Shown here piece by piece: positions 20,962 through 31,805 of a stretch of DNA of 64,000 nucleotides. Numbering within the stretch: the first letter of the stretch is position 1; each line of letters begins with the position of its first letter. Below the pieces are notes generated by a model that searched no databases, was not told the DNA's origin, and worked only from the letters and a program-made list of their open reading frames with translations. This DNA is from Sanderia malayensis (taxonomy: Eukaryota; Cnidaria; Scyphozoa; Semaeostomeae; Pelagiidae): assembly GCA_013076295.1 (NCBI GenBank), contig RQOL01000876.1:124001-188000 (forward strand), given 5' to 3'. Position numbers and translations under genes: made by a program.

Positions 20962-22102
20962 TGGCCATACAAACTGTATGTAAACTGACGAATGGGGATT
21001 CTACAGTACTGTCAATGTCATTAAAAAAAGAACCTTGAGAAATACTCCCAAAATAAACTGAACTCGCACAGTTTCTACTTCGGTTAGCAATCTCACTTGG
21101 TGATTCATTATACCTTTTTGCAATGAAAAAGTCACTGTGATATTCTTTGGTAAAGTTTGCCTCAATGGGCGGTTCTTTGATAAAGTTTGCCTCGATGGGC
21201 ACTTCTTTGGTAAAGTTTGCCTCAACAGGGTGTTTTTTGGCAGGCAATTCTTCAGTTGTGTCTGATATGTTAATCTCACTTGGTGATTCATTATACCTTT
21301 TTGCAATGAAAAAGTCACTGTGATATTCTTTGGTAAAGTTTGCCTCAAAGGGCGGTTCTTTGATCAAGTTTGCCTCAATGGGCAGTTCTTTGGTAAAGTT
21401 TGCCTCAACAGTGTGCTCTTTGGCAGGCAATTCTTCAGTTGTGTCTGATATGTTATTTAAAATTCCTAAAACATCATTCCATGCAAAGAAGAACTCAGGT
21501 CCATGCCAGAGTATTAACCTTGGCAGATTTTCAACACTCAAATTGGGAGCATCGGGAATGTATCCATGATGTAGGGCATAGGAAAATTCACAATCACCGA
21601 GCATTAAAATTCTGTCAATAGTATTGCTACCCCAGCTTTCAGTAGGCAATGTTTGAAAATTATAAACCAAAGACGTCAGTGCCATGAATGCACATTGTCT
21701 CCCACATGATACTTCGCTGTAGCGCTCGTCACCCTGATGAGTGTGACCCATTGCAATTACAAGACCACCTTCCACCGTTGATGGGAAATCAATGGTAGTC
21801 GAAGAGCTATTAACGACTGTTGTTGTCATATTTGGTCCAGGATTTACCTCAATATCACCAGCGAAGAGAAGAGTAAAACAATAGAGAGACAAATTACAAA
21901 CCCGTAAAATACCTTTACGCTTCCCCAAAATTTTGCGGTTATACTTTGAAAAATTTTTTTTAATCCAAATAGATCCTTCCTTCCCTTTCAATGGACGACA
22001 ACAATTACAAAGGCCCACTTCGCCTTGGCAAATTTTTTTGTCCATTTCTCCCAAAGGAAAACCACATTTGCGTCCTAGCAGTAATACAAGCTTACCATAC
22101 AA
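20936..22102 (-). CDS. Helitron N-terminal ORF with 2A-like motif and peptidase-like domain
   Basis: 388 codons. Residues 81-90 are AGDIEVNPGP, matching the D-x-E-x-N-P-G-P motif at which 2A peptides make the ribosome skip a bond. It follows a hydrophobic stretch (LSLYCFTLLF), so it could also act as a signal sequence. Next comes a domain with QGDERYSEVSCGRQCAFMAL, resembling the cysteine-nucleophile segment of OTU or herpes-tegument (C76) peptidases found in some animal Helitrons. The C-terminal part is repetitive, with 10-residue VEANFTKELP-like units and a 183-bp tandem duplication. It is followed in the same direction by the Rep ORF, to which it was probably fused. Peptidase identity is tentative; the 2A motif is clear. 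Confidence 0.7.
   Translation of the reverse strand: MYGKLVLLLGRKCGFPLGEMDKKICQGEVGLCNCCRPLKGKEGSIWIKKNFSKYNRKILGKRKGILRVCNLSLYCFTLLFAGDIEVNPGPNMTTTVVNSSSTTIDFPSTVEGGLVIAMGHTHQGDERYSEVSCGRQCAFMALTSLVYNFQTLPTESWGSNTIDRILMLGDCEFSYALHHGYIPDAPNLSVENLPRLILWHGPEFFFAWNDVLGILNNISDTTEELPAKEHTVEANFTKELPIEANLIKEPPFEANFTKEYHSDFFIAKRYNESPSEINISDTTEELPAKKHPVEANFTKEVPIEANFIKEPPIEANFTKEYHSDFFIAKRYNESPSEIANRSRNCASSVYFGSISQGSFFNDIDSTVESPFVSLHTVCMARELNTVCI
21092..21457 (-). repeat. 183-bp coding tandem duplication
   Basis: CTCACTTGGTGATTC recurs at 21092 and 21275, giving a 183-bp (61-codon) period that keeps the frame. Inside it are 30-bp sub-repeats of TTTGGTAAAGTTTGCCTC. The encoded region is low complexity and probably a spacer. 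Confidence 0.85.
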
Positions 22103-22830
22103 GGCACAAAGAAATAAAATACGAAAATTAACTTCCTCATGTTTTCAAAATAAAGACAAAATGTCAAGGGGAAAATACCACTTACCTGATGCGCAAATGT
22201 CAAAAATTCGGAAAGGCTTGAACTGCATTCCACGCCCTAAAAATACAATGGTCTGCGTTGCATTGTTTCATTCACTTGAACTCATTCTGCAAGAGCGCTT
22301 TTCACTGGATGATTGAACAATGTGTAATCTTGATATTGTTCATCATCATTCTGGATTTTTTAATTTAACAATCGGGTGAAACTGAACAATGGCTGAACAA
22401 TGAAAAACTCGTACTTCATGTAAAAAATCACGAAATCGGTGCAGAGAAAATTTTCTTGTGAACACCATTAGAAAGCTTCCGCGCAGGCGCGTCAGCAATT
22501 ATTTTTTCCGAGAAATCTAGGGCAATTATCTTATCAGTTTCCACTTCCAGCGATCTCTGCCTATTTTGATACAGTGAGATGAATGTGACATCGCTCATCA
22601 AAATTGAAGCAATTGCCTTCAAGCCAATCTTTTTCTTCTGCATTATCATACACTCATGTTTCTTTTATTCAAGCTTAATAGCAAGAAAAATTTTCTGAGT
22701 CTTTTCTTTCATCCTCCAGAGTGTCCCTCTATCAAGACATTCTATAAGTGCGTAGCTGACTGTCTTGTCGTTCCGTTTACTTGCTTGGAGAATCATTATG
22801 CATTTTTAAAAATTCTCTTTGTTGCATATA
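22103..22830 (-). other. Upstream region of Helitron element 1
   Basis: No clear Helitron 5' terminus (TC after A on the minus strand) could be fixed here. A minus ORF at 22649-22428 (73 codons) starts MIMQKKKIGLKAIASI and is not recognised. Confidence 0.35.
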
Positions 22831-22832
22831 TT

Positions 22833-23215
22833 TTAGTTTGTGAAACTTTTTATTTCAATTACAAAGTAGATAACAAGCAAGATACTGCATTGCCAATTTT
22901 TTACAACAGGCTGATACTTTGTTGCAGGAATATTCTTTTTGACAAGAATGTTGTCAGCAATCTTGGTTGACAACAGAACAGCATATTCGGTTTTCAGCCC
23001 TGTGAAATATTTTTCTGCTTCTGGAACAACTTGGCTGAAATATTTTGTATAAAAATTCTCTCCATCTGATCGCCGCATCAAAGTTTTCCAGAGTTTTGAA
23101 ATAATCTCATATCCCTTTAGTGTTTTAATATCTGTATCTAGAGGTGTTTCAAACAAGAAAGATTTGAATGTTTGTTGAATTGAACTTCTTCGTTAACGCA
23201 TTGGTCCATTGACAA
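22833..23215 (-). CDS. Unrecognised ORF fragment
   Basis: Minus ORF of 107 codons, with a segment KTLKGYEIISKLWKTLMRR. It is preceded by a short in-frame region and lies outside the Helitron gene. It could be a fragment of another transposon protein. I do not recognise a family. Confidence 0.3.
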
Positions 23216-24654
23216 GGCATTTGCAGCTTCATTTATAAGTGTACAATATCCGTCAATGACAAACTGCACACTGATTATTCATTTTTCACGCAAAACTCTG
23301 GCCAAAACAATAGATTCCAGCCAAAACAATAGGTCAAATGCCCAAAAACAATTCGACGAAACGGCGAATCGGTGATCAATAAGGCTTTTTTGAATGGGGG
23401 CGCACAAGGTTGGCACTTGCATGGAAAGGCTCCGTTTCTGGAGTAGGCAAAAATTATCTATTTTTGGAAGCCTACTTTAAAAGAATTTTTGAGTTATTCC
23501 ATTAATCATTCCACTAATTGTGGTATCACGAAAAAACGACGGCTTACGCTGGCGAAACTTCCAAATTCGCGTCCTGAACTCCATTTTCGAAAAGAGTGTT
23601 CGCTCTTCACGTGACCTGTTACGCCTTTTCCTGCAATTTGATTGGCTCTTTCACAACTTTACGTGAACAGTGACGAGTTTGTCGTTATCATGCAAATTTG
23701 CCCTCGGCTGGCAGCAGGTACTTTTGGAGAAGACGCTTGTCTTTGTTTTGCACACAAAAAGATGGGGTGGACGCCTTTCAAAGTGTTTTAGCAGCTGAAT
23801 TATCTTTGTAAAGAGCCCTTAATTGTTTGAAAGACCCCTGGAGTTGCAGGAAACAATAGCGAAAACAGGTGATAGCTTTTTTTAATGAAATAGTTGTCGA
23901 TTTTGTAGCAGGTGACTGCCATTGTTGCTTCGGCATGCTAACAATGATTAGGCCATGGTCAAAGTTTTGAATTTTTCCGGCCTTATTTGCACCATTTTCC
24001 TTATTTAAATTTTTGACAAGTGTTGTCTGATAACACAACTGAAATAATGTGTTGTTTTTTTTCTGTTATTTTTTTTGTTGTTGTCTTTTTACGATTTCCA
24101 ACAAAGTTGCTTTTCATTCGGGAAGGAGCAATTTTGCACGCAACACACGTGGTTTTTGCATTTACAAAAATTCAATTTTAGCCTGCCACACTTGATTATT
24201 TTTACCCAAACATTTTTGACAATTGTTCACTAACATATTAGCTTCATGTTGATGTTTTGTTAGCTCAACTGGATCACTATTTGCCACGCTAAATACTACT
24301 TTTACTTGCTAAAGTGTGTTCAAAGGTTTTGCGTTTTGCACGCCTCGGAAATTTCATTAAAACAACTTCCACTAAATTCTCTCTAAGAAATCAATATTAC
24401 TTATTTATGAAAAGAAACTATTTGCAACGTATTTGCTCTATCCTGAGCTACGTGTTGATATAATTTTTAATGGGGATGGAGTTGGAATTTTTGAGGATGG
24501 AATGATTTTCCTGTGGCAACTTTTTTTCTGCCAACTTTACACTGAAATTATCAACAATATTCAGAATGGGCATTCAGGGGCGCAGGTTGGGCGCGGGCCG
24601 GTCACTTGCAAGGGCGAGAGGTTTGACCTCCCACCTTAACATGTTTTAGAAATG

Positions 24655-25275
24655 CTACCTCATAGTATGTATTGTAGGGGATGTATGTATTTATGTATTT
24701 ATGTAGGGTATGTATATGTATGTATGTAGGTATGTATGTATGTATGTATGTAGGTAGGTATGTAGGTATGTATGTAGGTATGTATGTAGGTGTGTATGTA
24801 GGTATGTGTGTAGGTATGTAGGTATAGTAGTTTTCTATAGTAGGTATAGTATGTTTGTATTGTAGGTATATCATGTTTCTATAGTATGTAGGTATAGTAT
24901 GGTTTTATAGTAGGTATAGTATGTTTGTATTGTGGGTATAGTTTGTTTCTATAGTATGTAGGTATGGTATGTTTTTATAGTAGGTATAGTATGTTGCTAT
25001 AGTATGTAGGTATGGTACGATTTTATAGTTGGTATAGTAGGTATAGTAGGTATAGTATGTTTTTATGGTAGGTATAGTATGTTGGTATAGTATGTAGGTA
25101 TAGTAAGGTGGTATGGTATGTAGGTATAATATGTAGGCATAGTATGATTTTATAGTAGGTATAGCAGGTGTAAAATGTTGGTAAAGTATGTATGTATGTA
25201 TGTATGTAGGTATGTAGGTATGTATGTATGTATGTATGTATGTATGTAGGTATGTATGTATGTATGTATGGCATG
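24655..25275. repeat. TATGTAGG/TATAGTAGGTATAG satellite
   Basis: Tracts of (TATG)n and (TAGGTATG)n change into irregular 10-20 bp units TATAGTAGGTATAGTATGT. The long Tyr/Ile/Pro/Thr ORFs here on the minus strand are translations of the repeat, not genes. Confidence 0.95.
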
Positions 25276-25304
25276 AGGGGGAGTGAATGCAGGCCGGGGA
25301 GCAC

Positions 25305-25372
25305 GCCAACCAGATTAAGCTTTTTTACTTGACGGACTGGGGCGAACGAGCGAAGAGAGTGATGACCCCTAG
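25305..25372 (+). mobile_element. Helitron A 3' terminus, type I
   Basis: CCAACCAGATTAAGC, T-run, ACTTGACGGACTGGGG and GTGATGACCCCTAG, followed by T. It is nearly identical to the terminus at 564-628. Confidence 0.88.
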
Positions 25373-26689
25373 TCTCTTAGATGATAAAATTGTTCCACAC
25401 GTGACCTGCCGACTCTAAACAATGACCTATTGTCTCTTGAACTATGGACATTCAATCAAACAATGGGATCAAAAAAATTTGGTTGTATCCATAAAGGCTT
25501 TTTTTGGGGTGCAAATAAGGGTGCAAATCAGTGTAGAAATGATCTCTGACTTGTGCTGATGACAGTGTACTATTTGGCTAATTTCTAACCCCAGCGGTTC
25601 AGGAGTTATGCCCCATTTTGTGTTCCGACTTTCTAGAAAGTTCCCGGGATGGAGTTAATGAGATGCAAAACGAGCAGGGAGATACACATGTTTTTTTAGT
25701 TGAACGGGTGGCAAGTTGCTCGGGTTCAAGCACGAATACGTGCCGGAAATCAATTGTAAAGACATGTGAATTGATTTTCTTTAGGTCGTTCTGTGCCGAT
25801 TTTCTCCGCTAAACTTTTGATAATTGTTTATTTACACGAGAACTAAAGTTATCTGGGGCTGTTTTTTTTTGTTTTGTTGATTTTCCTCTATTTTTGGACA
25901 GTTCTAGCCGAGTTTCGGTTTTGCTAGAAAACACGAAATTTTCAGGCTAGACGTGTGTGTTTAGGGTTTGCGAAAATTAAATTCTAGACTGCCCAAACTT
26001 TGTTTTTTTCACCCAAATACTTTCGATAAATATTCTACAAGCTATTAGCTTCATGTTCATATTTTTTTGGAGTGTGTGGGCCGAAAATTGGCCACGCTAA
26101 TTGAATTTGAAAGTTGGTGACTCATGTTTTAAATGCTATTTTTGCAGGGGTTTGATTTCGCGGCTATTTTTGATCAAGAAAATCATGTCTTGAACTGCAA
26201 AAATATCCAACTAAAATGGCGAAAAGCTTTTCATCTGCACCCAAGTACTTCTGATACTTATTTGCCAAGGTATTAGCTTCATGTTGCTGTAAGTTGAGTT
26301 AAAATGGACGAATTTTGACCAAGTTAGGGGAATTTTTGTGTTTTTAAAGTTGGCTGAGGAATTTAATTTTTCACAACTTTTGTGTTTGGCTGCAGAAAAC
26401 AGTCTCTGAAAATTCAAAACAACACTTTTAGGAAATGTTAATATTTTTATCGGATTCGCTGTTTCCTTAGCTACAGTTTGATATATTTTTTATTACAGAT
26501 TGAGTTTAAATTTTCCAGGATTGATTAGGATTTTGAAGGCAACTAATTTTTTTCAAACTTTACACTGAAATTATCAATTTTCAGAAACGGCTTTCAGGGG
26601 GACAGCGTGGGCACGGGGCCATCGCTGCCGGGGGTAGGATTTGACCTCCCACCTCTACTTTCTTTAGAAATGTTGCGTCGTAGTATGTA

Positions 26690-27224
26690 TTGTAGGCTAT
26701 GTATGTAGGTATGTATTGTAGGGTATTTATTGTAGGGTATGTATGTAGGGTATGTATTGTAGGGTATGTATGATAGGGTTTGTATTGTAGGGTATGTATT
26801 GTAGGGTATGTATTGTAGGGTATGTATTGTAGGGTATGTAATGTAGGGTATGTATTGTAGGGTATGTATGTAGGGTATGTAGTATGTTGGTATAGTATGT
26901 AGGTATACTATGATTTTATAGTAGGTATAGTATGTAGGTATAGTATGTTGGTATAGTATGTAGGTATAGTAGGTATAGTATGTTTGTATGGTTGGTATGA
27001 TATGTTGGTGTAGTAATTAGGTATAGTAGGTATAGTATGTTGGTATGGTATGTAGTGTAGTATGTAGGTATAGTGTGATTTTATAGTATGTGTAGTATGT
27101 TGGCATAGTATGTAGGTATAGTAGGTATAGTATGTTTGCATGGTTGGTATAATATGTTGATATAGTATGTAGGTATAGTATGTAGGTATAGTTGGTATAG
27201 TATGTTTTTATAGTAGGTAAGTAG
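26690..27224. repeat. TATTGTAGGG and TATAGTATGTAGG satellite, left of LINE
   Basis: Tandem units of TATGTATTGTAGGG change into TATAGTATGTAGG units. The same satellite resumes at 29250, so the LINE inserted into it. Confidence 0.93.
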
Positions 27225-29158
27225 TAAAAGCCGAGAAATCAAACCAGAAATGTAACAGTATACAAGCTAAAGAACTCTCACAGAAGCAGAAACAACTCAA
27301 GGATAAAATAGAATCCCTCAAAGATCCAGAGGAAGGAAGAAAGACCAAAGCAGAGAGAAACAGAATCCTGAGAGAGCTTCACAAACTAATAGAAAATGAA
27401 AGTAGCAAAAGGATAGATACTGAAATCCAGCTCATAGAGTCAATATCAGAAGACTCCAGCAGAATGTACCGTGCTAGTCAGTTCATCAAATCCATCAAGC
27501 CCAAAAAACAACTTATATTACAAGGTAAAGAGGGTCTGACATCAAATGAAAGTGACTGTGCAAATATTCTCACTGAACACTTTTCCAAAATTTTCTTCAG
27601 TGAAGACGTTACCCCCATGCCAATCATACCACCGACAGAGATGAGAACTGCATTTGAAGCGGCAGAGGTGAGGAAAGCAATTAACTCTATGAAAAACAAC
27701 AAAAGCTGTGGATGCGATCAAGTAAAAGCTGAGTTGATAAAATACGGTGACAATGACATCATCCGTGGAATAGCAACCCTCCTCAACAAGATAGCAGTTA
27801 CTGGGGAATATCCAAGTGAAATCAAGAAGGGACTTCTGACACCCTTACCCAAACCTGGACAGAAAAGGGGCCCACCTGAGAACTGTAGACCAATAATATT
27901 ACTATCAACACTACGAAAGATATTAGCAATAATCATGATAAGAAGAACTGCTGACAAAATGATGACTAGAATTCCTCCCTCACAGGGAGCCTACATTGCT
28001 GGGAGAGGCACAACAGAACATGTATTAGCCTTGAAGCTGTTGATAGAAAAGGCCATCAATGCAAGTGACTACGAGATATTAATCAGACTTCTAGACATGT
28101 CTAAAGCGTTTGACACAATCGACAGAGCAATGCTAATGGAAGACCTGAGCACAGTCCTAGAACAGGACGCGCTACACATGTTCTATATACTATTAAAAGA
28201 TGTAGAATTACAAGTAAAATTTTATGATAAGAATGGAAAGATCTGCAAGACCAACATAGGATCACCTCAAGGAGATTCAGCCAGTGCATTCCTATTCATA
28301 GTTTATCTAGCTGTCACCCTAAACCAATATAAAGATTCCTGTGTACAAAATGCTATTATAACACCAGCTCCTCAAGATCACGATTACTCAATCAAGAGCT
28401 TAGAGCCTACTTATGAACATGATCAACAATACGCAGACGACATCGGCTGGGGCACAACATCTAAACGATCAGCCAGCGATATAGAAGAGAATGTACCCAA
28501 ATATCTGAAGAAGAGAAAACTGAACGCTAACCCCGAAAAAACCGAGAAATATGCTGTGAGAAAGAATGGAGATGAATCCTGGAAAAACACAAAACATCTA
28601 GGATCCCATTTTGACACCGAAAAAAACATAAAGCGAAGAACAGGAATAGCATATGGTACCTTCAATGACATCAAAAGATGGCTAACCAGCCCCAGAGTTT
28701 CACTATCAAACAAAATCAGACGCTTTGAAGCCTTCCTCTCAACCATCTTCCTGTACAACTCCGAAATATGGACACTCACTGCAAAATTAGAAAACAAGAT
28801 TGACGTCTTACAGAGAGTTTTTCTCAGAAAATGTCTTGGGATAACCAGAGCGGACAGAGTATCCAATACTGATCTGTACAACAGAACTAAAACTACACCA
28901 TGGATCATCATCAAACAGAGAAGACTAAGATTTCTAGGACACATACTACGACTTCCTAAGAGCACACCAGTAAGGAAAGCCCTCACAGAATATCACCGTC
29001 CTGTACAGAGAGACCCCGGGCGGCCACATATGACATGGTGGTCGCTTACTCAGAAAGACCTCAAGTCCCTCCAAACACCAGTACAGAAACCTACGCTGCC
29101 TAACCTCACCACCCTCGCATCAGACAGAGTGAAGTGGCGAAATATCACAAAACTATAA
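27225..29158 (+). CDS. Non-LTR retrotransposon reverse transcriptase, 5' truncated
   Basis: The frame is open from the junction with the satellite near 27225 through the Met at 27464 to the stop at 29158. The N-terminal part is a charged linker (KQKQLKDKIESLK). The RT domain follows, with NCRPIILLSTLRKIL, LDMSKAFDTIDRAML, IGSPQGDSAS and the catalytic QYADDIGWG near residue 322 counted from 27464. The C-terminal part, RRLRFLGHILRLPKS, is the RTE/CR1-like thumb extension. No endonuclease domain is present, so it is a 5'-truncated copy, as is usual for LINEs. The ORF itself has no stops, which suggests recent insertion. Clade assignment (RTE-X or a relative) is uncertain. Confidence 0.9.
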
Positions 29159-29250
29159 TTAGATACTTTTTTTAAATAAATTTTTTATGCAACCTTAGCG
29201 AAGCGCAATGTTTCCTTGGAGACGATACGCCTTTGTGATGATGATGACAG
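29159..29250 (+). other. LINE 3' tail
   Basis: Short AT-rich 3' region with AAATAAA, ending in TGATGATGATGA. A short tandem tail instead of poly(A) is common in RTE/CR1-type LINEs. Satellite resumes immediately afterwards. Confidence 0.7.
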
Positions 29251-29820
29251 TATGTTGGTATAGTTTTTAGTATAGTATGTAGGCATAGTATGTCTTATGG
29301 TAGGTATAGTATGTTGGTATATTTTGTAGTATGGTATGTAGGTATAGTATGTCTTATAGTAGGTATAGTATGTTGGTATAGTATGTAGGTATAGTAGGTA
29401 TAGTATGTAGGTATAGTATGTAGGTATAGTATGATTTTATCGTAGGTATAGTATGTTGCTATAGTATGTAGGTATAGTATGTAGGTATAGTATGATTTTA
29501 TAGTAGGTATAGTATGTTGGTATGGTACGTGGCATAGTATGTAGGTATAGTATGTAGGTATAGCAGGTATAGTATGTTTATATGGTTGGTATAATATGTT
29601 GGTATAGTATGTAGGTATAGTATGTAGGTATAGTATGTATACTATGTTGGTATGGCATGTAGTATAGTATGTAGGTATAGTATGATTTTATAGTAAGTTT
29701 AGTATGTTGGTACAGTATTAAATTAGGTATTGTATGTAAGTATAGTATGTTTTTACACTAGGTATAATATGTTGGTATAGTATGTAGGTATGTATGTATG
29801 TATGTATGTATGTATGTGTG
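29250..29820. repeat. TATAGTATGTAGG satellite, right of LINE
   Basis: Continuation of the array at 26690-27224, ending in (TATG)n and then GGCCATGAGCGGGAACGAATGC, the entry to the Helitron B 3' terminus. Confidence 0.93.
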
Positions 29821-29927
29821 TATGGCCATGAGCGGGAACGAATGCAGCGCACGAAGCGCGCAAATGAGATTCAGCTTTCTACACTTGACGGGCTCCGGAG
29901 AGGGAGCGAAGCGACCGTGCCCCGGCT

Positions 29928-29981
29928 AGTCTAATATATATATTCTGTGGAGTCACGTGATGACGCACTTTCCTTACCAAA
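29928..29981 (+). mobile_element. Helitron C 5' terminus, cut after 54 bp
   Basis: TCTAATATATATATTCTGTG and GAGTCACGTGATGACGCAC match the 5' terminus at 62301 and, reversed, at 63613. It starts directly after the end of Helitron B. It is interrupted at 29982 by the 3' end of minus-strand Helitron 2. Confidence 0.82.
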
Positions 29982-30189
29982 CTAGGGGTCATCACTCGCT
30001 TCGCTCGTTCGCCCCAGCCCGTCAAGTAAAAAAAGCTTAATGTGGTTGGCGCGCTTTGCGCGCTGCATTCGCTCGAGCTCATGCCCATCGATTAGATTGT
30101 TACTGTTGTTGAGATTAGTTAACTGGTTGGTACAAATGCGCCGTGTTCTATTCGCTTTCGCTTAGGCTTATGCTTTTCCAGTAGCACAG

Positions 30190-31390
30190 CACACTTTTGG
30201 GGGTGTGTGTGAATGGAGTTTGACATATTAGCCTCGTTTTGAGAAAAGTAGCCTCGTATTGGTGGACAGATAAAAATGGATCATATAGTGGCAATACACC
30301 TCTAAAAACACAATACTTTTGATGAAAAGTTAGTGAAAAGCTAATTAATGTAAATCGTAAGTTAACTTTAACTTGAGTAATATATATGTATGTCATAACG
30401 ATGAGGTTTGATATTGGGCAAGTATTTTATTTGAATCACAGTGATGTAGGTAATACATTGTCACTTTAGCAGTTTCCCATTTCAGTCAATTACTATGAGG
30501 CAATAGCCTGTCACAAAAGGCTAGTGGAATTAAAATGTGATTGAAACTTACCTAGACAGAATTCTCTTTCCATGACTTTGTTAAGGATTCCATTAACTTT
30601 TCATATATGTTGTAGTAAATGTTTGTTTGAGCCATTTGACAATTGCATGGTGTGAATAGCAAACATTAGTGACATTGACAGCTTTGGTTTATCATTTCAG
30701 CATTTGTTTCACTAAGTACCATATGGGAAAAAAGAAATAATTAATAACAAAGTTAAATGAACATATAAAGGTGCCCAATAATAAAGAACAATAAAACAAT
30801 ATGATAGTTGTGAAGCTGCATTCATTGATTCCCTTTTTGGATTATTTGAAAAACATGTTTGAAATGCAAATTCTATGAAAATTATCTTTATGTTTTCCTA
30901 CATAACTTGATGTACTAATAGAAAGAGGTAGATAGAGATTGTTTATCAATTAGTGGAAACAAACTTTCATGTTTTTGTAATATATTTTCATTGGCTTTAT
31001 GCACTTGTGCATTAAGAGGTTGGTAAATGTCAATTGTTAAGTGTTCATGTAATGCATGAATTATTAATTAGATGACCTGATAGTGTGTGTATGTAACATC
31101 CAGGTTAGTTTTCCTAGAGCTTAAAAAATTATTACTGTAAACATCATTACAGTAGTTTCCTTGACATACAACAATGAAAGTAAACAGGAAAAGCCTTTGA
31201 AGATGATTTTTAGGTCATTCATCATTAATATTGGGAAAAAACTTTAGTTTCAAGAAGATGTTGATGTATGTAACACATAGAGGAGAGGAGGCAATGAACA
31301 CAAAGGAATCCATAAAGTGGGAAATAAAATACTGGAAGAATTATTTTGAGTCCAAGCTTGCACTCGTAGGCACATATAGTCAGGGCACCA
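30190..31390 (-). other. Long 3' non-coding region of Helitron 2
   Basis: Homologous over about 1 kb to 3405-4314. No ORF longer than about 90 codons makes sense here. It replaces the part of the helicase gene that should follow the Walker A segment, so a large deletion or rearrangement must have occurred near 31390. Confidence 0.65.
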
Positions 31391-31395
31391 GAAAT

Positions 31396-31738
31396 TTATT
31401 TTTGAATCAGCGAAACTGTAAAGTTGTAAAACTTCAATGGTATTGGAATTTGGAATTGTGAATGCGATGTTCTGCCATTGATAAGCAGTGTTGCTGCAAT
31501 TCCTGACCAAGCCATACACTGAACTTTGTGCCCAGAAGTATTGAGGTTGCGAACCAACGTGTTGTAGAGAAATGTTTTCCCTGTGCCAGCTGGTCCGTCG
31601 AGAAAGTGACAGTTTTGTTCTGATTGCGCCTCAATTGCTTCAATAATGGCTGTGAAAATAACTCGTTGTTCTGGATTCAATGCAGCTCGCATTTGTTCTC
31701 CTTGCTCTCTTTCGATTTCAACATCCATGTGATCTTCC
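31396..31738 (-). pseudogene. Helitron 2 helicase exon, truncated after Walker A
   Basis: The exon contains LNPEQRVIFTAIIEAIE, then FLDGPAGTGKTFLYNTL (Walker A) and SGIAATLLINGRTSHS, the start of a Pif1-like helicase. It ends after QIPIPLKFYN, so the Walker B and motifs III-VI are missing. The splice acceptor is the TTTTCAG at about 31740. Helicase function is impossible. Confidence 0.85.
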
Positions 31739-31805
31739 TCTGAAAACATAAGAATAGTTTATTTTGGTATAAGTAGAAGTATATCTTGGCTAAATTATAC
31801 AGTGA

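Larger units (their letters stand above)
23290..25372 (+). mobile_element. Non-autonomous Helitron A
   Basis: The interior matches the plus-strand Helitron D (60438-62300) at landmarks: CAATAGGTCAAATGCCC, AAGGCTTTTTT, GGTACTTTTGGAGAAGAC and TTTAGGCCATGGTCAAAGTT. The 5' terminus is eroded. It contains a satellite (24655-25275) and ends at CCCCTAG, 25372. The next base starts Helitron B. It has no coding capacity. Confidence 0.8.
25373..29927 (+). mobile_element. Non-autonomous Helitron B, directly abutting A
   Basis: It begins TCTCTTAGATGATAAAATTG, the diverged counterpart of TCTAATATTACTATTCTG, then shows AACAATGACCTATTGTC, AACAATGGGATC and TATCCATAAAGGC in the family order. It contains GGATTTGACCTCCCACCT (26637-26656), satellite on both sides of a LINE, and ends CCCCGGCTAG at 29927. 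Without the LINE its length is about 2.5 kb. Its first base directly follows the last base of Helitron A. Confidence 0.8.

Noticed and set aside
24602..25309. Long Tyr/Ile/Pro/Thr ORFs
   Set aside because: They are translations of (TATG)n and TATAGTAGG repeats in several frames; the same applies at 26908-27141 and 39856-40844.
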